A stretch of DNA of 64,000 bases from Arcuatula senhousia (Eukaryota; Mollusca; Bivalvia; Mytilida; Mytilidae), in contig OZ020307.1 of NCBI GenBank assembly GCA_963971305.1, forward strand, positions 10,553,501 to 10,617,500, read 5' to 3'. Every line of letters starts with the position of its first letter. Within the stretch, counting starts at the first letter, position 1. A model generated the notes under the pieces. That model saw only the letters and a list, made by a program, of their open reading frames with translations. It did no database searches and had not been told where the DNA came from. Shown in pieces: positions 36,601 through 47,685 of this stretch. A program made the position numbers and the translations under genes.

Positions 36601-38874
36601 CATCAGCATGCGCTCCCATAAGGTGGGATTTGATTTCAGGTCTGTTGCTCACATACTTCCTGTTTACTGACTTGGTTAATTTTTGACATAGAAAGTTTTC
36701 ATAACAGTTTTCTCAGCAACTACTAATCTCAGCTTCTTGATATTTGGTATGAAGCATCTGTATGGGCTCCCATAAGGTGGAATCTGATTTCAGGTCTGTG
36801 GCTCATATACTTTATACTTTTTTTGAAACGAAATCCGGCCATTTCTGTCTTTGACCCATTTTTTGTGTTTATATATACATGTATATGTGGCTAAAGTCAA
36901 ATAATTTAATACATGCAATACTTAATCATATCTGTAAAACATATCATGGCACATCCTCGGTAAGCCAGAGAAGAATTCCTGGGTTTCTGAGGATGAACAT
37001 GGCATTGACCAGTTTAAAAGTCTATGAAATTCATATCTATCACAATGAATATATGCAGAAAATTAAGGGAACTTTTTTGGCTAACCACCACTTGATTTAC
37101 TTACAACTTGTAAAAAATAAATGTTAATTTCCAACTTCAGTTAAGACCAAACAATAATTCAAGTAGCTTTAAAATGCATAAATGGACATATTTTTTATGC
37201 CTACATCAATAAAACATAAAATAAAAATATTGTTTATGTACTGATTTTTAAAATTTAAATATTTTTCATTTTAGGTCACTATTGAATACAGATATATCAA
37301 AGGAGCTTGTGTACCAATCCGTGTTCATACAGTTGTCATTTCCTTACAACATGACGAAACTGTTACTTTAGAAAGACTACGTAAAGAACTGATGGAAAAA
37401 GTTGTCGATACAGTCATTCCAGAAAAATACAGAGATAGCCAAACAATTTACCATATCCAACCTTCAGGAAAATTTATCATTGGAGGACCACAGGTATTAA
37501 CAATTGTCTTAATAGGACACATGTTCAAAACTTTAAAGGTGTTTCAGAAACAAAAATGAATTAATAACACCATGAAGCAAGACTTTATTGGTAAATGACT
37601 TGATGAAAAGCATTGGATGATTTGAATTGGAAAAAAGAAAGTTGCTATAAGCTTTTCCTAAATTTCCCCAAAAATGAAAAATGTTAGATTAATTAGTTTC
37701 AAAAAGTAAGTTTTTCTTTGAAGTTCAATGTTACAGCAACCCATTATGAATCACAACTTATTTTCCATTCCTTTTCATTTTAGGGAGATGCAGGTTTAAC
37801 TGGAAGAAAAATCATCGTAGATACATATGGCGGTTGGGGTGCTCATGGAGGTGGCGCCTTCTCTGGAAAAGATTTCTCTAAAGTCGACAGATCTGCTGCC
37901 TACGCTGCAAGATGGGTCGCTAAATCTCTTGTGAAAGCTGGTCTCTGCAAACGTGTTCTTGTTCAGGTTAGTTATATACAACAAATCTATTACATATCTT
38001 GTTTTGTGTGTGAAATTTGGTTAACTTGAATAATATCTTTTTGCGTTACACATATTCTGTAATGGCAAAGTTTTGGTTGTAACCAATTATGCAAAACCAA
38101 AAATACGTAATATATGAGTAAGAGTATACAATTATATATATTTATACTGGTGGAAAGGCGATTAAAAAAAATCTTTCATTTGATTCCTTCAGGTTTCCTA
38201 TGCTATAGGTGTAGCAGAACCATTATCTATAACTGTATTCAGTTACGGAACATCCAATATGTCTGAAACACAACTACTACAAGTCGTCAAAAATAACTTT
38301 GACCTTCGACCTGGAGCAATTGTCAAGTAAGTAGTGATGAGATTTTTTCACGTTATGAAATCATATTTAAGAAAGTTGTGTAGTTTGTTTTTACTAAAAT
38401 TCAGCATTATGGTATTTTATAAAGTTTGAAATAAAGAATTACATGAACTATGACAATTGTACACACTGACTTCACTTCTTACATGATCAATAAAATGAAA
38501 GTAACTTCAGATTAGAAATAAATTTTTGCATAATCTTACCATTCATAAAACTTGTAATGCTACATTCAGCTTTTCTATAATGCCATAAAAACACTGGTAA
38601 ATGATATCGCATAAATTTTGAATGACACAATTTTGAAGGAAGATTCAGTAAAGTCTTGAAAACAACTGAAATAAAGTCACCAACCAGATTTAAAAGCATT
38701 ACTATTGCACCTTGTCACAAAATGACACCATTTTCTTGTATCATTTCCTATGTATCCATCTTCTTTTTCAGAGAATTGAATCTTAGACAACCGATTTACC
38801 AGAATACTGCCTGTTACGGACATTTTGGCCGACCTGAATTCGCCTGGGAAGTTCCCAAAAAATTGAAGTTGTAA
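30662..38874 (+). CDS. MAT2A: S-adenosylmethionine synthetase (methionine adenosyltransferase)
   Basis: Eight exons join in phase: 30662-30800, 32804-33004, 34835-34947, 35455-35598, 37275-37493, 37784-37966, 38193-38326 and 38772-38874. They total 1236 nt, 411 residues plus stop; the human enzyme has 395. All introns are GT-AG. It makes S-adenosylmethionine from methionine and ATP in the cytosol, the main methyl donor. Visible signatures: [15 protein letters not shown] (42-56), the GAGDQG ATP-site motif (147-152), the glycine-rich loop GGGAFSGKD (294-302), and the end [13 protein letters not shown] tail ([10 protein letters not shown]). The first about 30 residues ([20 protein letters not shown]) are longer than in human and poorly conserved. 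An in-frame ATG at 30554 would add 36 residues; I prefer 30662 because homology starts soon after and a TATA-like box lies between. The gene shares its upstream region with UBXN8. The symbol follows the vertebrate gene; invertebrates usually have one MAT. Confidence 0.97.
31178..31211. repeat. Perfect 34-bp palindrome in MAT intron 1
   Basis: The left half CAGAGACTATATATACA is followed directly by its exact reverse complement, with no spacer. It could extrude as a cruciform, or be the remnant of a small hairpin element. Confidence 0.9.
33094..34632. mobile_element. Non-autonomous hAT-like DNA transposon in MAT intron 2
   Basis: Ends are CAGTGTTCTCCCCAG and its exact inverse CTGGGGAGAACACTG (15 bp). 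TATGC flanks both sides (33089-33093 and 34633-34637). CAGTG-type ends are typical of hAT elements, which usually make 8-bp duplications, though 5-bp groups are reported. Near the right end, 'ctgatagcxtctcggt' repeats (34560-34620) are followed by an inverted CCGAGATGCTAT. Open frames inside are short and not transposase-like. 1539 bp in sense orientation of neither gene. Confidence 0.8.
35777..36840. mobile_element. Element with GGCCGGATTTC ends and six 168-bp units, MAT intron 4
   Basis: GGCCGGATTTC at the left and GAAATCCGGCC at the right are exact inverses (11 bp). After the left end come a hairpin-like TTTCACTAGTGAAAATCCGGG and a G/C-rich GGGCGGGCGGCGG stretch (35823-35868). Six core units follow: TCTTGATATTTGGTATG starts at 35911, 36079, 36247, 36415, about 36581 and 36735, spaced 168, 168, 168, 166 and 154. 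The first four units are nearly identical; the last two are more diverged. No coding capacity. Confidence 0.8.
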
Positions 38875-39294
38875 TATACATAGAAATGACTAATTAATTT
38901 ATATTTTTATTATTTGTTTTGTTGTTGTGTTAAAAAGAACGGTTGATCAGAGAAGGTATTCAGATATCCACCAACGTTTTTTTTATCTTCCATTAGCTAA
39001 TTTGTCTGTCTTAGATCAAAATCAATTATTTCAATAATCTATTACAAATACCAAAACCCGGATATAAACGGTTAATTTGGATATGCTATATATCGATATT
39101 TCAAGGAGTAACCTCTCATCAGTAGCATTTAAACCAAAACATTGGAAGGTCAAAATCCAAAACAGTTGAAAACGAAAAGTACTCAAAACCAAAACGTTCG
39201 AACAAGGAAGCTATCTACTTAAATCAGTTTTACTTTCAAAATAATGTCATCACAATAGATTGTCCAGAACTTCAAATTATTTTAGCATCTATGA

Positions 39295-39300
39295 AATAAA
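39295..39300 (+). terminator. Candidate polyadenylation signal of MAT
   Basis: AATAAA about 420 bp past the stop; another is at 40098-40103, close to a T-rich stretch. Sequence from 38875 to 40200 has no other gene and is likely 3' UTR plus flank. Confidence 0.35.
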
Positions 39301-40222
39301 CAAAATTCTGGTTTTTGAACATTCCTGAAAATATTGGTGGAGTTGTTTCCCCTTCTCTGATTTCCTGTCACTGTTGGAGAAGTTGCCACAGTAACTAGAG
39401 GGATAGTCTGACTGAAGGTTTTATTTGTTATTGATGTCACTCAGATTCTTTTCGCCCTTTAGTTAGTGCAAATGTGATTTTTCTATGGGCTTTTTGTATT
39501 CACATTTGTCTTGTGTTTATGAAAATTCAACCGGAAAAGAGCATCTTTATAAACACTCGGGCCAGCTCTCCAACAGTTTAAACTGAATTGCTACAATTTT
39601 ATGCTATCAAAATATGTTTTTTTTTCTATTTTATGTCCCATTTTTTTAATTGTAGATTCGTTTATATTTGTTATGATTGTAGTGTTTTTATTGATGAATG
39701 TGTCTCATTTATACCTGTTTCTAAAAGGATTTTACATGTTGCACCAATCATGACTGTTCTGGTCAATACCTCAAAACAATCTGAAACAATTATTTTAGGG
39801 GTAAAAACAATGTTCTTATTGTTTGATCTCAAATATTGATGCTGATGTAAAAATATGGAGGTCAACAGGATGATGACCTTTGGGCATATATTCATTAACT
39901 TTTCATTACATCTTATTCAATAATGGATCTTGTTTTACCAAGATTTTTAACTTGTTCATGTGAGAGTCTCGATTGAGACTGGTGCAATTTTTATCCATGG
40001 TCTATTTCATTGTTATGTATGAGAAACCAGATTCTATTTGTTACTGCAGAATATTACAGGGGTGTAAATGAATTGAATTGTATGTCGGGGGAACAAAAAT
40101 AAATATATACAAATATTTTGTCTTTTTATTGTCTCATGCCTTTTGTAGAGGCTGGGGACCATTGACTTAAGCATTCTACCATTCAAAATCAGTTTGCAGG
40201 TGTGTTTTTAGAATGCCATAAA

Positions 40223-41075
40223 ACTTGCACCACATGGGAGCTTATTATGGCCCGACCTATATTTTATGCATGAACAACTTTGGTTATGTTCTTTGTTAAG
40301 GTCCATAACTTGGATACCAGATGTAGGGGGCCAATGATATTTCACCACTAGATGTGTCTTGGGTAAGGTGACACCACCCACTAGATATTAGGTCACTGTG
40401 ACCTACATGTATGTCTACCCCCACTTTTGTGGGGAGACGTATTGTTTTTGTCCTGTCCGTCCATTTGTCCATCACAAAGTTTGTCAGTGCAACTCCTCTG
40501 AAACTATTGAACCGAATTCAAGGAAACTTGGTTTATAGGAAGGACACCATATTTAGTTGTGCATATTTCCAGGAAATTTTGATCCTCAAATTTTTGTGGG
40601 AGTTAGGGCCCTTTGAACTTAGAAATTTGCTGAAAATCATCATTGTCATCTTGTCAGTGCAACTCCTCTGAAACTATAGAACCAAATTCAACAAAACTTG
40701 GTATATAGGAAGGACACCATATGTAATTGTGCATATTACCAGGAAATTTTTATCCTCAAATTTTTGTGGGAGTTATGGCCTTTTAAACTTAGAACTTTTA
40801 GGGGGAGACATCGTTTTTGCAAGCAAAAAAAACTTTAATTTACGCATGAATGACTTGGTTAAGGTCCATTACTTGGATACTAGATGTTGGAGGTCATAAT
40901 ATTTCACCACTAGATGGGTCTTGTGTCGGACTACACCACCCACTGTGACCAGTATTTTATGCATGAACGACTGGTTAAGGTCAATAACCCAGGTTATACA
41001 CATTGGCGGTCAATGAATTTTCAGTCAAGACAGGAGGGCCATCCTGTGGCTCATAGGCACATTTTCTAGTTAATT
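40223..41075 (+). mobile_element. Tandem-core element, GAGCCACAGGATGGCCCTCC terminus, split by another element
   Basis: Units with TGCATGAACxACTTxGGTTA, GGTCCATAACTTGGATAC and TTTCACCACTAGATGTGTCTTGG lead to the right terminus GGAGGGCCATCCTGTGGCTCAT (41034-41055). This is the inverse orientation of the copies at 19376 and 24990. The element at 40414-40830 interrupts it, leaving about 190 bp left and about 245 bp right. Confidence 0.6.
40414..40830 (+). mobile_element. Hairpin-ended GGGGAGAC element, nested copy
   Basis: Starts with the hairpin CCCCCACTTTTGTGGGG then AGACGTATTG and TGTCCGTCC. Two core units of about 168 bp follow (GTCAGTGCAACTCCTCTGAAAC at 40484 and 40652). It ends at TTTTAGGGGGAGACATCG. 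It sits inside the tandem-core element whose sequence resumes at about 40840, so it is the younger insertion. Same family as 3420-3917. Confidence 0.6.
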
Positions 41076-41126
41076 CTTGATCAAAATGTCAAGATCACCC
41101 AACTTGGTCCAAATGAAAGTTTATAG

Positions 41127-42117
41127 AGAATAATTAGGGCCCCGGACGCCCTATAGTAATCAGTCTGTCCGTCCGTGCGTAACAAATTCAGTTTTCCGGT
41201 TTTTTTTTTCTAAATGCTTATAGATAATGAACTGATTTTTGGTATGTGAGTTTACCTTGATGAGTTACAGATCAAGTTTGAGTTTCGTGCCAGTCCACAA
41301 TTTTTTATGGGAGTTATGGCCCTTTGAACTTTGAAAATTCACTAAAATTTCAGTTTTCCGCACTTTTTTTCTAAACGCTTATAGATAATGAACTGATTTT
41401 TGGTATGTGAGTTAACCTTGATGAGTTACAGATCAAGTTCGAGTAATGTGTCGGTCCACAAATTTTTATGGGAGTTATGGCCCTTTCAACTTAGAAAATT
41501 CACTAAAATTTCAGTTTTCCGCACTTTTTTTCTATACACCTAAAGATAATGAATTGATTTTTGGTATGTGAGTTAACCTTGATGAGTTACAGATCAAGTG
41601 TGAGTTTCGTGCCGGTCCACAAATTTTTATGGGAGTTATGGCCCTTTGAACTTTGAAAATTCATTAAAATTTTCAGTTTTCCGCAGTTTTTTTCTAAACG
41701 CTTATAGATAATGAACTGATTTTTGGTATGTGAGTTTACCTTGATGAGTTACAGATCAAGTTTGAGTTTCGTGCTGGTCCACAATTTTTTATGGGAGTTA
41801 TGGCCCTTTGAACTTTGAAAATTCATTAAAATTTCAGTTTTCCGCAGTTTTTTTCTAAACGCTTATAGATAATGAACTGATTTTTGGTATGTGAGTTTAC
41901 CTTGATGAGTTACAGATCAAGTTTGAGTTTCGTGCTGGTCCACAATTTTTTATGGGAGTTATGGCCCTTTGAAATTTGAAAATTCAATTTTTATTGTTCC
42001 TTGTAGATAATAAACTGATCAAGTTTAGGTATTCATTTGTTTGACAAATTGTTACCAGTGACTGAAATATGAGGCCGGTAGCGGGGCCCTTGGAGATGGC
42101 TATCATCTCCCTGGTAT
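41127..42117 (+). mobile_element. Hairpin-ended CTATAGTAATC element with five 161-bp units
   Basis: Starts GGGCCCCGGACGCCCTATAGTAATC, then CTGTCCGTCCGTGCGT. Five core units follow, marked by ACTGATTTTTGGTATGTGAG starting at 41231, 41392, 41553, 41715 and 41876. It ends GCGGGGCCCTTGGAGAT...ATCTCCCTGGTATCTAG, with a small GGAGAT/ATCTCC hairpin. A short relative lies at 4596-4935. No coding capacity. Confidence 0.7.
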
Positions 42118-42751
42118 CTAGTTGATTCCTCTATTGATGAGAAATTGATAAGACTTGCCCATTTAAGCTGACCAGGAAGGCAGATCTCTTATAACTTATC
42201 ACTGGGTAAAATTAGTTAGTGAGAATATTGAGTACATGTATGTCACACTCAAATGCCAAGAAAGGGACCATTAGCATATCTATTCTTTTAATGTGCTTCC
42301 CTGATATCAGTAAATGCAATATGGTAGCTTGCAGTGTAAGTGAGAAAGCATGCAAAAGGTTCCAATGCTGCTTGCAAAACGTCAGGAATTTCTTAACACA
42401 TCTCCTGGTCTGGAAAAGCCCTTAAAAATTGCAAAAGTGGTAAAAAATCAGGAAACATACAAAATTAAACAAATCGTCAAAATCTGTCTGGCATGCGAAA
42501 AGAAGCTATATTTTTCTACTGATTTACTGGTAATAAAAATGTTGATAGCACGACAGATTTTAAGTCCTTGGTTGATGAAAGTTGGTATGCACATGCTCAA
42601 GTAGTAGCTTAACACAGTTGCGTCCCATTCTTTTACCCTTACCTTGAGATGAAGCTCGACCTTAACCTTGGATTTTAACTGATGAATGACATTTATTTCT
42701 ATTGGAAGGTTTGGCTTTCTTGGCCTCTTGAGGTCTTCATATCTAAAACTG
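42118..42751. other. Intergenic, no gene seen
   Basis: Open frames of 60-110 codons on both strands have no recognisable domains or splice context. Confidence 0.35.
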
Positions 42752-42755
42752 CATA

Positions 42756-43309
42756 TGTAACAGGAGGGTCGGATGCGCCACACCAGGTGTGCTACATCGT
42801 CCCCTCGTGTCTGGCGAACTGTCGTGTACGGTTCGTCCGCAGGGATTGAGCTTAGGCAGAAAGCAATACTCCAGAGATGTTCAAATAGATTACAAAAGAT
42901 ACAGTAACATATATTGTTAATTCAACAATCAAGCCAAAAGAACATAATTTAGAATTAAAGAGTGTCAACGCAAGAAAGCTTACTTGCATAAATATGACAC
43001 CCTTTGAAGGTCCAAAGGTAAGGACATAGATGACCCATGGTTCAATTCGAACCCAGTACAAAATATAAATAAAACAATTCAATAGTTCACAGTCCTCTTT
43101 CAATGTGGTGCATCGGTTCCATAATTACGGCAAAAGTCCATAAATTCACAGTAATCATCACTTGAAATTGACCTCAAATTGAAGTTAAATAATGTTCAAA
43201 TGTCTCATATAATTCTGGTAGAAATCCTTCATTGAAAATTTGTTGAAATATAAAAGTTTTCTCATCCAAGGGAGACCATCAATAAGATTATTTCATCACG
43301 CCCGTTACA
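42756..43309 (-). repeat. LTR, 3' copy in element orientation
   Basis: 554 bp, TG...CA termini on the plus-strand reading. Next to the purine tract at 43310-43322. Confidence 0.85.
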
Positions 43310-44298
43310 TTCCTCCCCTCTTAAGACTAAATTTGCTGAATGGAATAAAGCATCAATTAAGTCCAAAATGAAATAATCGGTAAGCATCATCTTTACTTCT
43401 GCTGTTCATGACCATTCTCCTCAGTTCTTAGACTGGACAACACCATCAGTCATACCTTAACACTATAGCAAAGGCTTTTTCAGCCTTTTCAGTGTTAGAA
43501 CTCATCAGCATCAGTGCTGGAAGCAGAAAGCAGACTAAACACACATTAAACATCTTGTCATAATGAATAGAGTATTTTACATAAAGCTCAAACTGTAGTT
43601 TGATATAAACAGATGTGTGAAATATCTAACATAGTCAGTAGGCACCGATACTAATATATTCTCAAGTCCTATTAACTTATAAAAGCTGAACTATGCAAAT
43701 ATCTCATAAAGTTTATGTACAATGTAACAATCCACTTAGATAATGAGACACCCTTGGTCTCATACAACACGGTTGTCTAGAAACGATATACCCCTACTAA
43801 TCAGTTCGGAAGTCATCTTCTAACCTCTAGCAACTAACACATTCTCATCAACCATATGAGAATAACCACATCTAGTAAAAAGTTCATGTACCATATAATC
43901 ATAACTGCTAAATGATAATGCAAAATGCATTTAACCAGTAAAATGTGTATGCAATATGCAAATTCTATTCAAAAATGATTTTTCTCTAACTTACTGCTCA
44001 ATGATCATAACATAATAATAAAAGAATGATTATACTGAAAAATCTATCCAAAATGAAATCTCTGAAAATCCTACTTAAACAAATATGCAGTTTGAGAATC
44101 TGAACATCAAATCTAACATAGATAAAATACTAACATATGTACATGTGATCACATAAAAAATACAAAGCGCTATCAAATCTGAAAAATATAAATTGCCAAA
44201 ATTTGATGCCTGTGCACAGGTTCACCATGTTGCTTTACATCTTGGAGTACTACCAAACTACCAAGTTTCATCTCAATCCCCACAATGGCCACCAAAAA

Positions 44299-44558
44299 TG
44301 TAACAGGAGGGTCGGATGCGCCACACCAGGTGTGCTACATCGTCCCCTAGTGTCTGGCGAACTGTCGTGTACGGTTCGTCCGCAGGGATTGAGCTTAGGC
44401 AGATAGCAATACTCCAGAGATGTTCAAATAGTTTATTACAAAAGATACAGTAACATATATTGTTAATTCAACAATCAAGCCAAAAGAACATAATTTAGAA
44501 TTAAAGAGTGTCATCGCAAGAAAGCTTACTTGCATAAATATGACACCCTTTGAAGGTC

Positions 44559-44596
<38 letters not shown>

Positions 44597-44888
44597 TTTG
44601 AAGGTCCAAAAGTAAGGACATCAATTCGAACCCAGTACAAAATATAAATAAAACAATTCAATAGTTCACAGTCCTCTTTCAATGTGGTGCATCGGTTCCA
44701 TAATTACGGCAAAAGTCCATAAATTCACAGTAATCATCACTTGAAATTGTCCTCAAATTGAAGTTAAATAATGTTCAAATGTCTCATATAATTCTGGTAG
44801 AAATCCTTCATTGAAAATTTGTTGAAATATAAAAGTTTTCTCATCCAAGGGAGACCATCAATAAGATTATTTCATCACGCCCGTTACA
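44299..44888 (-). repeat. LTR, 5' copy in element orientation
   Basis: 590 bp. It is longer than its partner because of a 48-bp poly-T insertion with its duplication (44562-44609), partly offset by a short deletion after AAGGACAT. Confidence 0.85.
44562..44596 (-). mobile_element. Poly-A tract inserted in the LTR with a 13-bp duplication
   Basis: 34 T's and one G are flanked by TTTGAAGGTCCAA on both sides (44549-44561 and 44597-44609). The sister LTR has this 13-mer once and no T tract. On the minus strand it is a poly-A tail with a 13-bp target duplication. Confidence 0.75.
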
Positions 44889-44896
44889 CATATAAC

Positions 44897-45825
44897 AAGG
44901 TATTAATTAAAACTCGGAATTATTATTATATCCAGAAAAATAAACATGTATAAGTATAGCATTTAAAACTTCATTTATCTGTTCCAATAAATTCACAACC
45001 ATTTCTACACCATCCATATTTTATCATGAAGTCATTTGCTTTAATAATTAACACCTATCTAGCAATTATACAATGTCACCAGGACGCAGATCCTTGTTAT
45101 CAATGGATCGCAGCATGTCTCAATCAGTAGTCAAAATTTTCAAAAAATACTAAAAATTGACAATTTTTAACTTGAATTGGAAGAGGTTTAATCATGCGAT
45201 AGAAAAATTTAACAAATACCATTTAAAAGTTTGAAGTTGCATCTACATAACGGTAACAGGGCCTTTTCGGAAAATAAATGCTAAATATTTTTAATCCTGA
45301 TTCAAAGATACCAACCATATCAGATTCTAAGAATTTTTCAATACATTGCGTTGCAAGTTTCTAAGGAATTATAGGGTGTAAAAAACTTAAATTGGAAGTA
45401 AATTAATAATCAAATTTCCTTTATTAACCAACATCATTGGAAAGCTTAATAATAAGGGCATCCGTTGATAACAGGGCCTTGAGGAAATTCTTAGTAGAAC
45501 ATACTTTAATAGTCAGTTGAAACAAAAACCATACACAAATCCTTTATACGATTTTTCGTTACTTGACCGGCAAAATTGACACATGCGCATTATCGACCGA
45601 ACTAATTCTTAGTAATGATCGCTTTTCCATTTGCAATAAGAACCCAACTAAGGCAGTACGGGGTTAGTTACCATTCATGTTTTAGAAAATAATTAAAGGT
45701 TAGTTGTTTTGGCAAATGAAAAAGTAATTTTTCCAGATATCAAAATAATTCCGAGTTAAACCTGAGATAATTAAACTAAATAATATAATATCGATATAAT
45801 TTTCTCAGGTTAAACTAATACCTTT
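44897..45825. mobile_element. Possible 0.9-kb element with long imperfect inverted ends
   Basis: The left end AAGGTATTAATTAAAACTCGG, continuing GGAATTATTATTATATCCAG, faces CTGGATATC-like CCAGATATCAAAATAATTCCGAGTTAAAC at 45732-45760. The outer right end is TAATACCTT. An extra inner hairpin (GTTAAACCTGAGA...TTCTCAGGTTAAAC, 45754-45815) lies within the right arm. The LTR element sits eight bases left of this border. No coding capacity seen. Confidence 0.45.
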
Positions 45826-46211
45826 TTATATGCAATAGTACCAACAAGGTCGTGCATCTTTGCCCGCAACTTGAATATCCAGTTGAAATACTATTCAAGT
45901 CTTCAGCATCTCGAAGGCTAATCATCTTGGGCGGAATAAAACGGACTAAATTGTAGCACAGCTGCATCTTTACTTGAAATGGCAACGTTCGACTGATAGT
46001 TTACACACACAATGCAATGTGTATGCATTAGCTTGAAAATTGTAAGCTAATTAGAATGTTTGAGTTATCTATCATAGAATGATGAGAAACATATGTTTTA
46101 AAACCTGTGACCAACATTTGTAAGATATCTTATTTACTATATAAGATATCTTTAAAATAAAATGTGATATCTTCTTAAAACATCTTTTTATAAGATATCT
46201 TCTTCAAACCT

Positions 46212-47657
46212 TTTTAGCTCACCTGACCCTAAGGGTCAGGTGAGCTATTGTCATCACTTGGCGTCCGTCGTCCGTCCGTAAACTTTTTAAAACGTTAACT
46301 CCTCTGACACCATAAGTCCAATTGCAACCAAACTTGGTATGGTTGTTCATTAGCATTCGGTGCTTAGAACTGACGTGGGGATTTTTGATTCGTCGTAAAA
46401 CATGGCCGCCATGGCTAAAAATAGAACATAGGGGTAAAATGCAGTTTTTTGCAAATAACTCAAAAACAGCTACAGATATCAAAATTGTGACAAGGGTAAA
46501 AGTGATCAGCACCTCAAGATCTACCTACCCTGAAATTTTGAAGAAAATCCAGCAACCCATGTAGGAGTTATTGCCCTTTTTGTGGATTTTTTTGCAAATT
46601 TTGCACCTGTTTAGCTCAATATCTTGAAAACTATACTAGATATTTGATAAATTTAAATTGCATTTTGATAAGCACATCAAGATCTACAAAATATGTAACA
46701 TGGTCAACATTGTAGGACTTTTTTTAGGAGTTATTGACCTTAGAACGTCAAAATTGAGCATTTTAACAGCATTTCCTCATTACATTGAAAACGTTAACTC
46801 CTCTGACACTTTAAGTCGAATTTGAACCAAACTTGGTATTGTTGTTTATTAGCATTAGGTGTATAGAACTGTGGTGGGGATTTTTTATTCGTGGTAAAAC
46901 ATGGTCGCTGTGGCTAAAAATAGAACATAGGGGTAAATGGCAGTTTTTTGCAAATAACTCAAAAACGGTGACAGATTTTAAAATTTTGATTGGGAACAAA
47001 AGTGATCAGCACCTCAAGATCTGCGAGCTTTGAAATTTTGAAGAAAATCCAAGAACCCATGTAGGAGTTATTGCCCTTTTTGTGGATTTTTTTTGCAAAT
47101 TTTGCCCTGTTTAGCTCAATATCTTGAAAACTATACAAGATATTTGAGAAATTTAAATTGTAAATTGTTAAGCGCATCAAGATCTACAAAATGTGTTACA
47201 TGGTCAACGTTGTAGGACCTTTCCTTTGAGGAGTTATTGCCCTTAGAACGTCAAAATTAAACTGTCATTTAAAAAGCATTTCCTCATTACATTGAAAACG
47301 TAAACTCCTCTGACACTTTAAGTCCAATTGCAACCAAACTTGGTATTGTTGTTTATTAGCATTAGGTGTATAGAACTGATATGGGGATTTTTTATTGGTT
47401 GTAAAACATGACCACTGTGGCATATAAATAGAACATTGGGTAAACTGAATTTTTTTGCTAATAACTCGAAAAGGGTGACAGATTTTTAAATTTTGATTGA
47501 GAACAAAAGTGATCAGCACCTTAAGATCCACCATATTGTCAGATGACCCCCTTATTAATCTTATGACCCTTTCAACGTCAAATAGATTTAGCCAAATAAC
47601 CTTTACTTCAGGCACATATGTAAGGTGAGCGATTCAGGCTCCTGGGAGCCTCTTGTT
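46212..47657 (+). mobile_element. Hairpin-ended AGCTCACCTG element, copy 1
   Basis: Starts with a hairpin of 15-bp perfect arms, AGCTCACCTGACCCT and its inverse, around a single base (46216-46246). Then come GGCGTCCGTCGTCCGTCCG and a core of about 2.7 units of roughly 500 bp, marked by CTCCTCTGACAC near 46300, 46798 and 47306. The right terminus is AGGTGAGCGATTCAGGCTCCTGGGAGCCTCTTGTT, with the hairpin GGCTCCTGGGAGCC. The layout suits pearl-type or Helentron-associated non-autonomous elements, which carry terminal hairpins and internal tandem repeats; the assignment is inference. Short recurring open frames (e.g. 'NNSKT' peptides) are by-products of the repeat. Confidence 0.75.
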
Positions 47658-47685
47658 ATAAGATATCTATTTAAAACATTTTTAT

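Larger units (their letters stand above)
42756..44888 (-). mobile_element. Non-autonomous LTR retrotransposon
   Basis: Two direct repeats (42756-43309 and 44299-44888) start TGTAACAGGAGGG and end CCCGTTACA. CATA flanks both sides (42752-42755 and 44889-44892), a 4-bp target duplication. On the minus strand a purine tract AAGAGGGGAGGAA lies directly before the downstream repeat, and TTTTTGGTGGCC, a possible primer-binding site starting TGG, follows the upstream repeat. This sets the minus orientation. The 989-bp interior has no gag or pol frame, so it depends on enzymes from elsewhere. The repeats differ by only a handful of substitutions and two indels, implying a fairly recent insertion. Size and lack of coding suit a TRIM- or LARD-like derivative; parental family unknown. 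Confidence 0.85.

Noticed and set aside
42852..43103. 83- and 95-codon minus-strand frames in both LTRs
   Set aside because: They are copies of the same LTR sequence, one containing a lysine run from the poly-A insertion. LTRs do not normally encode protein.
46219..46512. Recurring 60-110 codon frames in the AGCTCACCTG elements
   Set aside because: The frames appear in every copy and on both strands with in-frame stops at different places, so they are by-products of the repeat.
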